Source: Trichoplax sp. H2 (taxonomy: Eukaryota; Placozoa; Uniplacotomia; Trichoplacea). From it: a stretch of 64,000 nucleotides of DNA. Every line of letters starts with the position of its first letter. Within the stretch, counting starts at the first letter, position 1. Under the pieces are notes generated by a model that did no database searches, was not told the DNA's origin, and saw nothing but the letters and a program-made list of their open reading frames with translations. The DNA is taken from NCBI GenBank assembly GCA_003344405.1, contig NOWV01000147.1, positions 62,001-126,000 of the forward strand, given 5' to 3'. Both the position numbers and the translations under genes were made by a program. Below, piece after piece: positions 50,011 to 62,224 of the stretch.

Positions 50011-53000
50011 TAGCACTTACGTTGCCTTTTAAGGATATGTCTTTGCGCAAGTCCTCTCTCGGCCTTTTCCACGCTCGATCCTGGTTAAGAACGTAGTCCA
50101 AAATCGAAAAATCATGGTAAGAATCTGAAAGATATCGCTTGCATCCCTTTTAGTTCTCGAATAGAACCCAATTCTTAATGTAAAATAGGCAATCTTTTTG
50201 TGTTTTCGTCATCTTATGTGTAAATTAGCGATTGAGATGCTTGGAAACATTAGATTATCGATGTAAAGTGTAGATAGATTTCTGGAAATTTCAACATGGC
50301 GTCTGCTAACAATCCGCCTATACAGATGTAACAAAACCAAAATGTTACATCTCGATGGAATCAGTCTACTATGGAGATGACTGGTAGTTCTTTTTTTACT
50401 TACGGTACTTTATTTTATACTATCAGAGATTCAATAGAGGATTACACAACTACTTTGCTATTCAAACGCGTATCTGCATAGTTATTGGCGTGAATAACGA
50501 CTTTAAAGCACCAACTGTAAAGCACTAAGCTTGATTAGATGATCTTATTCAGGAGATTTTGAATTTCTAATCTTAACTGACGTATAGTTAAACCAGCTTA
50601 CCTTTATTTCATAATACACATTAGCCGGCTAGTAACTAAAATACTGATAATCTTGTTTCAGTTTCTACACATCCTACTGTCAATACATTTGCAGTAGGTT
50701 GAATTTTGAAGGAGTATACATCGTCCTTTGTAATGTACCATAGTTTCCAGATATTCACAACACGTATACATTACTTCTGCGTTTGAAGTTCTGCCCCATA
50801 AGGATAACAATGTGAAATTCGATAATTATGTCATGTAAATGATAGTATTCGTCGTACCGCAAACTGTATCTCTAGCATAATTATATAAAGCTTAAACCGA
50901 TTGGCTTTGTTGGTTGTTCCCTCGTTCCTTTGCCAACACTGATTACTCTGCTGTTTTAGCTTGATTCTTAATCCACACTATGCAACAAGTTAGGCTGATT
51001 GTAAAATAAATAATGTATATGAAGGCTAAAATGTTTGTTCGTCTTTCTACTAACTTAGTCGTCACACAAATCGTTCATTATCAAACGGAAATTGGCTAAA
51101 AAGATGAAGCAAAACAGGCCAGTCCCTCAGTGGATCCGATTAAGAACTAATAACAAAATTCGGTATGTTGGTGAACTGAATGCAATCAGACTCGTATAGT
51201 TGATTATTAATCGTAAAGGTTAAAATAATCCTTGTTATTAGTATATGGATGTGCATCATATATAGAGATTAAGCCCATTAATTTACCGCTTAACCAATGA
51301 CGATGTCTACTGGCGAAACCTACATAAGTAGATAACCAAGTTATTTATTCGAATTTATTGACTTTCAACTTTATAGCTACAACACGAAGCGAAGACATTG
51401 GCGCCGTACCAAATTAGGATTGTAAGAACTTTCTCTGGAAACATTGATCTTCTAAAATATGTGGATTCATCCTGTAAAATAGAATGGACAAACTGAAAAA
51501 ATCCTATAGTGATTGTCCTTACGGCCTGTTCGTACTTTGTAATTGGGATTTAGAATAAAATTTCCATTGCAGTTAACAAATCTTTGAGATGTTTATACTT
51601 AATTTGCTGGTTAAAATTCTGTTTGTAACCTTGCTATAGACTTTGATATACTTTAGCGTCTTAAGTCTCCTTCTGTAGCATGTCTTGAATAATGTAGCTT
51701 CCACGTAAACAAAGAGGTTGTAGCTGTTAGATTCCTAAAACTAAAATTGTATGTACTGTAAGGACAGGCATAACAATGTACGGTAGACTGCATAAGGTAA
51801 CTCCGAACACAAAATATAGCAAAGCATAAAGCGATTAGATCAATACAGGTTATGTGGAAAAATTACAAAACGAAGGAAATGATAAATTACAAGTCCAACG
51901 TCGTTCTTATTCGATCTTGATATCTTTTATATTATGTGGCAACAACCTAGCTGGTAGATTTCTATGGTCATAAAGCTTGATAGCCTTCAACCAATACTCG
52001 TATTAGTAATGAATTATCAGCATTGCACGAACAGGTATTTTCAGCCACCATGATCAACACAGATTAAGATAAAGATCACTTGACGATAATCTGACTACAT
52101 TGGTAGCAGTGATGTTGAAAATTATATACTTGAATATACCCTAACCTGCTGACGTATGATTGTCTAATTCATGTTATTATAAATTATAACCTTAGAGTTC
52201 TGTAAGTATTAGATTTCTACGCTAATAACTATGATTATAACAGTCTATCGGTCAATTCGACTAGGTCTCCTTACGTACCGGCATAAAAATTAAAAATTAA
52301 GAGTGATAAATAGAATGACATGCTCTTATATCGTTGCAGAATCTCTGAAAGCGAACTGTCAGTATGGTTAGGTTGGTTCATTAATTTACGAGCGCATTTG
52401 CATGCGTATAGTGTCATTAAATCGCTTCGAAAATTACAAATGTAGAGAAAACTACATAACTGTTAATTTATCATAAATACTGCACTTGAACTACTGTGCG
52501 ATGCTAACGTTTCGGCGATATATTAATTAAAGCCAGTTAATTATCTCCTAGAGTGTACACTAGAGACTCTAATAAGGTCCAGGACTTCTAGTGTATACTT
52601 TGCAAGGATTTACGATGCTTCCTGGGCAGTAATAAAATTGTGGTAATTATAATCAAGAAACATTCCATTGCACGATCTTTACTAATTAATTAAAGGGTGC
52701 TATTAAAAAATAAACTCAAAGAGGCAGCCAGTGTTAAAATAATTAATATATAGTAAAATCAATTTCTAGAACCGGCATAAAATTATAGATTTAACCTTAG
52801 TTAAGCCTAGGCTGCAATTTATACGGTATTTAGCAATGCTTGAGTCTACTCAGCTCTAACTTAAGTTAAGATGGTATATCCACGATTAACAACACGACAG
52901 CAACATTATACGTATATTCTACCTGAGATTAGAAATACTATGCGATTAGGATTCCGTGAGTTTCAATGAGCTAACTCAAGCGTGTTCATATCGATGTTTC

Positions 53001-53103
53001 ATGACTAATTATTATTTATGTGTATTAGTTAAGCTTAGAAGCATCAACCCTTATTTAAGAAGACACTATAAGGCGTAATTCTATAAGTAAATGAGCTGAC
53101 GAT
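50011..53103. other. Intergenic, upstream of the transposase-like gene
   Basis: No supported exon or RNA gene. A short palindrome (AGTGTACACT) occurs near 52553. I looked for terminal inverted repeats matching sequence downstream of 54180 and saw none. Confidence 0.45.
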
Positions 53104-54180
53104 ATGGAGTTAACAGACTCTGAGTCACAATCAGAGGACAATGCCTTGGAAGATGTATTCGGAAGTAATCAACAAAGTACTGATATCAACCCTTTTGATA
53201 AGAATAATGTGCGACTTCGAATCTTAAAATGTGCAGCTAAACATGGCAACTGGGTCGCATTAGCATCACGATTAGGAATTAAATATAAAACCGCATATAG
53301 TTGGATAAGAGGTAGAAGACATAACTGTCCACCTCCTCGAAGAGGAGCTTACAAACTCCTCTCATCCGATGATATCGACACATTAATTCGATGGATAGAA
53401 GATGATCCAACATTAACTCTAAAACAAATTCGGGAAAGAATTTTTCGTGAATTTGATGGAATGGATATTAGTGTAAACACAATTTCAAGCTATCTCTTAG
53501 AGCGCCAAATATCCATAAAGACGTATGAACCAAATTTACTAAGCATAGGTAAAGAAGACACTCAAGAAGCGCGTTGCAAATATATTAATCGGATTACAAC
53601 AGCAGTGCAATCAGGTAAAAGCATCATCTGGATAGCAGAAATCAGTTTTAGTATCTGCTGCAATAGCACTCAAGAGGTTGAGATTGAAATTAGGAATCCT
53701 GTCCCTTTACCTAGTAGCAAGAATCCAAATGTTCACCTGATCGTTGCCATGGCCGACAATGGTATTATTAAGATTACGAAAAAGAAACAGTATTTCAAAG
53801 AGCAAAATCTGAATTATTGGATAGTAAGATTATTGAAAAACCTTAAATCTCAAGGAATGTCACTCGATAACGTGGTGTTAATTTGCGATCTTCCAAAATC
53901 GCGTCAATCTAGTCTTCAATTAAAGATTTTTGACATAAATCCTCAGATAAAACTATTTCGGTTAGGGCCTTACGCATCATTATTAAATCCAGCTGAAATG
54001 TTATGGTCTAAAATAAAGGCATTTATTAAAGCCAATCTTCGTAAATGTATGATGACTCGAACCATTAGTCGCGAACAACGCTTCGTATACCTTCAAAACT
54101 TTATCCATAATGCCATCGTTTCCTTGACAGATAGCGATATTCAAAAAGCCTCACAACGTATGACCAATTTCCAAGTGTGA
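53104..54180 (+). CDS. DDE transposase-derived protein, first catalytic Asp replaced
   Basis: Uninterrupted single exon of 358 codons from ATG 53104 to TGA 54180. Residues about 33-70 form a helix-turn-helix region ('ASRLGIKYKTAYSWIRG') and about 85-140 a second helical DNA-binding-like region, as in Tc1/mariner-IS630-type transposases. The catalytic domain follows the DDE_3 layout: first strand 'IIWIAE' with A178 where the family has Asp, second Asp D262 in 'LICDLP', and E298 in 'LNPAEMLWSKIKAF', giving DD35E-type spacing. The 'LGPYASLLNPAE' block is the family hallmark. No terminal inverted repeats or target-site duplication were recognised. An intact frame with a lost catalytic residue suggests a domesticated, DNA-binding host gene; a recently inactivated element is the alternative. 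Confidence 0.85.
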   Translation: MELTDSESQSEDNALEDVFGSNQQSTDINPFDKNNVRLRILKCAAKHGNWVALASRLGIKYKTAYSWIRGRRHNCPPPRRGAYKLLSSDDIDTLIRWIEDDPTLTLKQIRERIFREFDGMDISVNTISSYLLERQISIKTYEPNLLSIGKEDTQEARCKYINRITTAVQSGKSIIWIAEISFSICCNSTQEVEIEIRNPVPLPSSKNPNVHLIVAMADNGIIKITKKKQYFKEQNLNYWIVRLLKNLKSQGMSLDNVVLICDLPKSRQSSLQLKIFDINPQIKLFRLGPYASLLNPAEMLWSKIKAFIKANLRKCMMTRTISREQRFVYLQNFIHNAIVSLTDSDIQKASQRMTNFQV

Positions 54181-57100
54181 TTTCATGGACTGAAAATCGT
54201 TATTGCACTTTACAAATCCAAAACCTAACGAGCAATGAAGAATAATCAGCAAATTTCTGAACTTCTTCATAAACTTTCCATCTTCTTGGCCAGTATGAAT
54301 GGAATTAAGAGCACTTTTAAGCGTAAAGAAGCTCATAACGTGCCTTTTCTTCAACTACAAGTTAATGTTAAATCAATAACTTATGTCCTAATTCAGAACG
54401 AAGAATTACTTTCTCACTGTCATCTTTTCTTCATGATACCTTCCATTGCCTCGATGGATAGTAATCATGGTGTAGCTATGTGATAAAGTGTCTTCTCAAT
54501 AATGAAGCAAGAACTACAGTTTCTTGTAAATTTCTTTTTATTACATAAGTTATGTTCGTCTAATAACTATCAAGGACTATCTAGATGCAACCAGGCTATC
54601 TCTAAACTATCGAAATTACTACATCAATATTCACGATTTATATATAATTCTATTATCTCGTATACAATTCATCTATTTTCGTACGCTCTAACAATCTTAG
54701 TCTTAAGATCTATCCGTGGCTGTACTACAAACTATAAATACTAAATACAGTATTTCATGGTTTATAATTTATTCTGTTGTGATTTAATGATCTACTAATT
54801 ATAGTATTAATGAACTTGTATGTAAAAATTTTTGAATAAGAATGGTGTATTTTCTATTAATGAAACGATAACAGATGTATTCATAATTATTGAAAGTTAG
54901 GCGACTGATTTTGTGAAATCTTGAAAAAGTAAGCCTTTAATCATAAATTCTCTAGCAATCTTAAATCTAATTTACAGCTAAGATACACATATCATAGCTA
55001 GTATAATTTCACTAAAAAGAGAATAAATTTTTGCCTTTTTCGATAACCATTGCTGCTAAAAAATATATCAATTTTAATGTCACTGCCATATCATAGCGTT
55101 TTTACAAGGAATATAACATAAAGAATATTTCCAGAACGTAGCCTGTATTTGTAATTATTTTACTCTTTCCAATATTATTGAATAAACACTGTTTGCGGAT
55201 AGCTATAACAACGGTATTACTTTCATCAAATAACATCCTATACTAATTTTAACTGATATGATAATTGATTGAAGGGAATTAAATAAACTTTATTGATCTG
55301 ATTAACAAAACTATTATCATTTTGAATTTTAGCTCACTCAAATCTGAATCTATAAATTACATATACAATTGAAAGCAAATCAGTAAAATTATAAGTATCT
55401 TGATATAAACTGATAACCCCTATTATAGCCATTTTTTTAATTACTTGAAAATTATTAAGTGCCTTGCGGGATTGCTTAAAGGAAAAGCTTTCAAATTGAA
55501 GTCTAGCAATCTCTTAGCTATGCATACAATCGACCGATAAACTAGTGTACTACCCCCACTCGCCTACATTCGTATACACGTAAACGATAAGTTAACTTTA
55601 CTGAACCTATAATTTTACAAAGTAATAGCTAAGCAAACTTGACTTGATATATACACAAACAAAAGTATTTAATAAGATTAATATATGACGTAATAATCCA
55701 GTTGTTCTTTATTAAAAGTCTTCCAACTTGACAACAAGATCCTGGAAATCAAAGTTCAAATCCATTGTGGTCACGACTGAGCAATGTTAGAATGAATTGA
55801 AAACTATAAATATATTGCAGGAATACAGTCCTAAAATGGAAGTATAATCAATAACGCATTGCTAAAAATATTATCAAATGAATTAATTTTGGAGAATAAT
55901 AAAATTGGTAACACAAATATTGGAAGAATTCAACAGCAGTTTACGTAACCTTTGAAATAGGGACCCGAACCCTATCACCCTAATTATCAAATTCGACCTT
56001 CATTGATGAAGCAATTACTCTTACGTTCTTTACATTCTTCCTATGTGTCATGAACGCATGCTAGTAAAGAAGCCATAATAAAAACATAATTTCTTATTAC
56101 TGAGATATAGCACAGTTAAACAACTCTCGATAATTATTGTTAAATTTAACTCAATTTCACTTTTCTGTGATCTAGTAAGGTAAATAATATTAATAAATCG
56201 ATGGATAAAACTTTAAACGCTACAGTGGGAGTGCAAGCAGGTCCCAGTATTTGTATCACGTTTGATGAGTAAATTTAATGGATATGATTAAATTCTCTAT
56301 TCTCTACTTCAATACTCAGCTTGAAATCCAATTACATATAACTAAGCTGCAATGTAATTTTGATAAAATGATATACCTTATCGTGACAATTTTATGAATT
56401 CGAATAGGCCGGTAACTAGTAATAAAAAAGACGAAATACTATTATTTAGATAAGAAGTAACGTTAGAAATAAAATTCAGCTAGCTTTCTGGACTCTGTAA
56501 TATTAAACTACATTTTTACGCGTAAAACTATATATATACTGCATTGAGATAGAAATCTAGTAAAGTTAAACAGCGAAAATAAGTACCGTGCAAGAGAATT
56601 TTATAAATTCATTGAATAGCTTATGTATAGTAAAATTCTAACATGATAAAATAATAAATAATTATCCTAATTACAAAAGATATTTTCAATTTGATGCTTA
56701 CGTGTCCGACGTAACAATTACCAAAGGGATTAGCGAATTACTTAGATGGAATATTTATTAAATCAGCTTTCTTGTCAAGATCCTTTAGAAAAATGGAATA
56801 GCGATTGATAATTTAACATATATAAGAAGATATTTACACGGTCGAACAGAAAATAAATCAATTAATCACTTAAACCTTTTTAAAGTAAGAATAATATAAT
56901 GATTATAGAACCTTATAACATTTAAATTATTTACAAGATCGATCCACATTGTACCTGATATTTAGACACCTTTGTTTTATTTCCTCTTACTTTATGAGGC
57001 TTGGAATTTATTTTCCTGTTAACATTATTTATCATAATTTCTATCGCATTCATGACGAACCATTAATTATTTCACCCAAAAACTCGATTGTATCTTCTAT

Positions 57101-57920
57101 TTGTTGTGAAAAGAAAGTAACCATAATTGTAATCAAAATATTGAAATTCGAATAACATTCTTGGTAATCATGGATGTTGTTGTTAGAGTAATATAACGGC
57201 AATTTATGTCACTATATATTTTTCTGAAGCAAGACTTTGTAGAAACAAATAAAATACGTCAATGATAAGTCAATATCCAGTTAAAGCGACAAAAGACAGA
57301 TTCAACTATTATATCAATTGGTTGCAGCAATATGCAAAATAAATCAGATAAGCGTGCCTTTGAGTTCTATTCAGACAAAACTGTAAATACAACTTCTCAA
57401 CTCCGTTCTAATTTATTATTTAGTACGACGTATTATCATTCTTTTCAAAGAACTATCAGTATTACAGATTAATTGGTATATCAAATTAATGAATAAGATT
57501 TGGATGTACCGCTTCTAATTCTCAATTTCATCTACACTCATCTATAAGTGGGAAGATCCCTAGAAAAGGATTAAAGAGTAACAACAGACTTTTACATCTC
57601 CTCAAGCTAAGAATTTACTAACATTTTCTCTCTATCGATTTAAGTACAGTTAAAATCAACTTGAAAACTTCGTAGGTTAATAAATCGATTTGTGAGCAAG
57701 TTTTAAATTTTCTACTGAAGAATCCTACTTTAAAATTGCTATTGTAGAACTCAGCAATAAAACTATTAGTAATTAAACTATTTTTCGCTATTCATATGTG
57801 GATCACTAGTTAGTATACAGAATTTTGCATTTAATTATCAGTAAAGATAGTACGTGGTTATTAATTAACAGAAGACGGTTGGTTAAATACCTGGCTAAAA
57901 GATATAGAAATCGAAAACCC
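54181..57920. other. Intergenic, between transposase-like gene and 7TM receptor
   Basis: Two small plus-strand open frames directly after the transposase-like gene (54235-54483, 54502-54744) show no recognisable features. A tRNA T-arm-like hairpin at 55957-55974 was considered and rejected. Nothing else was seen; the receptor promoter presumably lies at the right end. Confidence 0.45.
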
Positions 57921-59330
57921 ATGGATCTCGCGATGAAAATACCAGTATTCTTATCAATGTTATATATCGTTACTATCACGGCAAAAATATCAAGTGCTAA
58001 TGGTTATCGAACAGTCTTTGTGAACCTAGATGGTAAGACTTTAAATAAAATAAAATTTGTCAAAAATGATGTACCGATTCAAGTAGATGCAGAAACTAGG
58101 CATAACATAACCAGTAAATGGCTAAAATTACGATTTAAGCAAATAGGAACATCGGGCAATAAAATGTCCAAACTATCCATGAAATCTCTTAATCAAGACT
58201 CTTTCACAAAAATTCAATCATCAAGTAATCACAGAATACATCGTCGAGCGATTAACACTGAGGCAAATGTTAGGGATCATTGCCAATTAAGAGAGATAAA
58301 ATATCAAGCGTATCGTTGGATCAATACTTCTCATATTTTTTTACTAAATGATGATACAAGTAGAGCATTCAAAGTTGCCCAAATAACGGAGATATCAGGA
58401 AACAATAAAAGTAACGTGCATATAAGAATCTGTACAGAAGTTATTGATAATAGATGGAATGAGACTTTAAGAGTTTTAAATTATATTACACCAACACTAG
58501 AATTATTTTGCTACACACCAGTAATCATATTGCATATTGTAATATCTCGGCTAAATGAACGGTTCGATTACTTTTTCTTAAGTACATTACTTGGCACGAT
58601 TGGTTACAAAATATTGAGACTAGCTGGCTCAATACTGCAGCATATTCGACCTTCTTTATTACCTGAATGCCAAGTATTGGCTACATTTAGGCATTATTTT
58701 CTAACCGTATCCTATGCATCAATGATTGTGGTAGTCTTTGATATTTATTTCTATTTCTCTTGTCATACTCCTCCTTCTTCAGAAGGTTTATTAAAAATCT
58801 ATTACATCTGTTTTGCATGGCTAATTCCAGCGATGCTATCAATAACGTTGTTTTCGATTAAGTATGTCGACAATTCGTATGATATTTTAGACGGTACCCC
58901 ACGGTGTGATATTACTGAAACTTGGGCTCGTATGGCCTTTGTCATCATTCCATGCGTTATTACATTTTTAATTACCATCTTGTTTCCGTTTTTTGCAAAG
59001 AAAGTTATCAGATCTCGAAGACTAAAGTATCGAAGAGCATCGGAAGATAAGAAGCTAATTGCTAGAAAGTACAATTGCATCATTAAATATACCATCTTTG
59101 TTATGATTATTTTGGCTGCCAATTTAGTCAACGACACAACAGAAGTCAGTATTGCAACTCATCAACGAATAGTTCAATTGCATGTTTTTGCTCGCGTTGC
59201 TGATATTTTATGTGCCATATTCAGTGTAATTGTCATGGCTATAATGTTTTTTAAATGGTTAAAAGTAATGAACAGCTTTGCCAATCGTAGGCAAGACCTC
59301 AATCAACTTATGAATCATAATCAACAATAA
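57921..59330 (+). CDS. Seven-transmembrane receptor (secretin/adhesion-like)
   Basis: Single exon, 469 residues. ATG 57921 is preferred because it starts a signal peptide ('MKIPVFLSMLYIVTITA'); the frame extends upstream only from non-ATG codons. A short ectodomain of about 185 residues has several N-glycosylation sequons and few cysteines. Seven hydrophobic helices follow at roughly 189-209, 216-236, 256-280, 290-312, 336-360, 386-404 and 423-446. C250 before TM3 and C329 before TM5 fit the conserved extracellular disulfide of GPCRs. TM4 contains 'AWLIPAML', reminiscent of the family-B/adhesion pattern; no DRY or NPxxY motif of rhodopsin-type receptors is seen. No GPS cleavage motif is apparent. 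The ligand is unknown. A related-looking ectodomain gene lies downstream on the same strand. Confidence 0.8.
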   Translation: MDLAMKIPVFLSMLYIVTITAKISSANGYRTVFVNLDGKTLNKIKFVKNDVPIQVDAETRHNITSKWLKLRFKQIGTSGNKMSKLSMKSLNQDSFTKIQSSSNHRIHRRAINTEANVRDHCQLREIKYQAYRWINTSHIFLLNDDTSRAFKVAQITEISGNNKSNVHIRICTEVIDNRWNETLRVLNYITPTLELFCYTPVIILHIVISRLNERFDYFFLSTLLGTIGYKILRLAGSILQHIRPSLLPECQVLATFRHYFLTVSYASMIVVVFDIYFYFSCHTPPSSEGLLKIYYICFAWLIPAMLSITLFSIKYVDNSYDILDGTPRCDITETWARMAFVIIPCVITFLITILFPFFAKKVIRSRRLKYRRASEDKKLIARKYNCIIKYTIFVMIILAANLVNDTTEVSIATHQRIVQLHVFARVADILCAIFSVIVMAIMFFKWLKVMNSFANRRQDLNQLMNHNQQ

Positions 59331-59379
59331 TATCATACTTTATAGAATAGTAATAAGATGGCTTTTACTAATTTAAATC

Positions 59380-59385
59380 AATAAA
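59380..59385 (+). other. Putative polyadenylation signal of the 7TM gene
   Basis: Canonical AATAAA 50 nt after the receptor stop codon. The position suits a short 3' untranslated region. Support is motif and spacing only. Confidence 0.45.
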
Positions 59386-62224
59386 TATTTCATCTACTGT
59401 ATACCTAGCGATATTTCTGGTGTTTATTCGATTTATTTCCTTCAATAAAGTTATATCTTTCAATACTGATAGATATAAAATATTTTGTAGGCCGCGTCCA
59501 AGCGTAGGGAAAGACGTCTTGAAGGAGACATAAATTAAGACATAAACAGAATAAGCAACTATGTATAGTATTATTTATTACTTATTAGTCAATCTGCTAC
59601 TTTTATATCTGTATTGTAAATTCATTACTTCTCAGTAAATAACTTTATTAAGTTGAGGGGAAAAAGCTGTCCAAATGTAGTACTTATTCCTTCAAGTTGG
59701 TTATGATAAGATCTCTATGTATGTGAGAAAAAATATTGAACAATCCAGTCCAAACAATGATTGGACTAGCTAAATTTAGTCTTTCCTCAATTAAATTCTG
59801 TAGTAATCCATCCCGTATGAAATGGGAATGTATATCTGCTTACGCTACGTATATTTATACAATTTACCGCTGCTTAGGTTAGTTTACATTAATCTCTGCA
59901 TAACAATCATCAATCGTACAAGAATACATACATTACTGCAATATAATGTATATATATATATATATATTAATTGATTAATTAATTTGTCAGTAAAACGAAG
60001 AATTATTATAATCAGCAATTAATACAGAATAAAAGGCGATAGCAAAGAAATGATATAAGAATAAAAGGATATAATGTCATGTCGATCTAAAAAATGGCAC
60101 GTTTCAAATTTCATAACATTGTCTCACTGATTTCGGGAATAGATAACTGGCTGAATACTAGTCAATAGCGAGAATATATGGCCAATAACGATGAAATGAA
60201 AAGTTATAGTTTAACTCGATAGCACAACTATAGTACTGTATATATAATGCATTGATTTCATGATAGAATAATGAACTAGTGCTATAAAGCAAGTCCAGTA
60301 ATAAATACTAGGATCAATCACTTTCGATACGCTATCTGATTTAGCCATCGAATTATCGATTTTATACGTACTAATTTCCAAGAAAGATGAGTTCAATGAA
60401 TGACATATAATACCTAGCATTCAATAAAATGCAGACTGAAATCATAGATGAATAATCAATTAAGACTACAATGATATCATAATATAATAAAGACGAAAAT
60501 AATTTATTTATTTTATTTTAATTAAGAAAATAGGCATTTTCAACGAGTTATGGGTGTTTAATACATAATATTCTAAACGAAGGATTTATCGAGATGCAAT
60601 CCTGAATTTTCTATTGAAATTTTGTAATAAAACTATTAAATTTGTTACGACGCCTGCTAATCAATTATATAATTGTCATTGTAATATAGGACAAAATCAT
60701 TAAAAAAATAAATAAAACAGAGTTAGGAAATGTTTGAAGGGGCGATTGTACAATTCATGATAAAATTGTACTCTGTTACCGATGATTGGCATCACTAATT
60801 AGAATAGTTTATAAATATAAGCCTACTACCTGGATATGCCCAGTCGGTATGTTAAGTTACAGTACGCATCCTTTAGTCTGGGTCATTCACGTAGGATTAT
60901 TTCAAAGTTGAGTAATAAAATTCGAAATTGATCTCTTTGAAAGTCAATACTGATGTCTGTAATCATATTCAATACTAATATCAAGAAAGAGAGTAAAGAA
61001 CATGGATAAAATATAGCAGAGCTGACGCGCATATAGGAGGACTTTTATACATACTGCCATAAAATAATCACCTTGCAAGATGAGATACTGTTCAGTAATG
61101 ACTAATCTCGAGAGCATATGCTTCCATGGCAATGGCACAATTTAGAGCGTTGTGTTTTGATCTATTGACATTCCATAACGACAGATTCTCTATTTCCTTT
61201 CATAGGCCCCCCAATAAGGAAATAATATTGGGCTGTCATGGTGACTTCTTCAAAATGCTGCTGACCTATGAAATAAATCAGCAGTATATATCGTTTTGTT
61301 CAAGTAATTATAATATCTGAGACCCAGTGAATCTACTAAAAGGAGTGTAACCCGAACTAGAACCACTGCAATCTGTATGCATTCTCCTCAGTTGTATCGA
61401 AGTTCAAAGGCTAGATATTTTTACCGAGAAGTTACTGGGGATATCACACTTCTGTAATACAAAAACTTATTTTGCCTTACTGCAATGAATTCATTTTCAA
61501 CAATTCACGTATCTGATTAAAAAGATACAATGCTCATTAAACAAAAACAGACACATCGATAAAGCGCTTTGCATACGATATAGTGCCCGATTGCAATTGC
61601 AGTGCAGTATTAAAGTGTATCATGGTTTAGACTTCCGTAAATAGGAGGCAGCTGGTAGAAGGGAAGTTACGCCACATGATAGTAACAGAAAAATCGCCAT
61701 TAATCTCAGCGTTTATTACGGTATTTCGTAGCAAAATATTCCATCCTATTAAGAGTAGCAGTACGTCGTTATTAACCATGACCATTCGATTCGAAAAATC
61801 TGTCATTATTGTGATATTTAATAAAAACTATACAGCGATACTAATTATTCAATTTAATTAATAAATATACTGTCTAGAGTAAATTCATCAATTGATGAAT
61901 ACTGTATAGTACGTTTCATGCATGTCCTGCGATGGTGCAGTTTGTAGAATAACAATTTCATAAAGTTACTTATTGCATATACCTATTGTCAATCAACTAA
62001 TTGAATTTAACGATTTTCCTTGATGATATTCTCTATAATAGGTATCACAAGAATCGTCATCATTTTGATATCTCTACTTGAATAATTTGATAAAAATTAA
62101 ATTGGATTTTTATTTTTTATCCAAATACGATTCCAATTATAATTGAATATTTGGGCAATATTCTCTTGCTACGTTAATAAAGGTTTACAACTTTACGAGC
62201 AGAAGAAAGAGACTTGAATAGAAA
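59386..62224. other. Intergenic, between the two receptor-like genes
   Basis: Contains a TA dinucleotide run (about 59949-59968) and a small hairpin-capable sequence at 59747-59767 (AGTCCAA, 7-nt loop, TTGGACT). No coding signal was found on either strand. Confidence 0.5.

Noticed and set aside
49857-50101. Overlapping minus-strand open frames rich in Tyr, Val and Gln
   Set aside because: They arise from translating the CTGTAC palindromic repeat.
54235-54744. Two small open frames just after the transposase-like gene
   Set aside because: No recognisable motifs and no continuation of the DDE domain; their length is within chance expectation.
55957-55974. tRNA T-arm-like hairpin on the minus strand (TAGGG-TTCGGGT-CCCTA)
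   Set aside because: The loop has G at the position that is invariably A58, and no matching acceptor stem, D-arm or anticodon arm could be found upstream.
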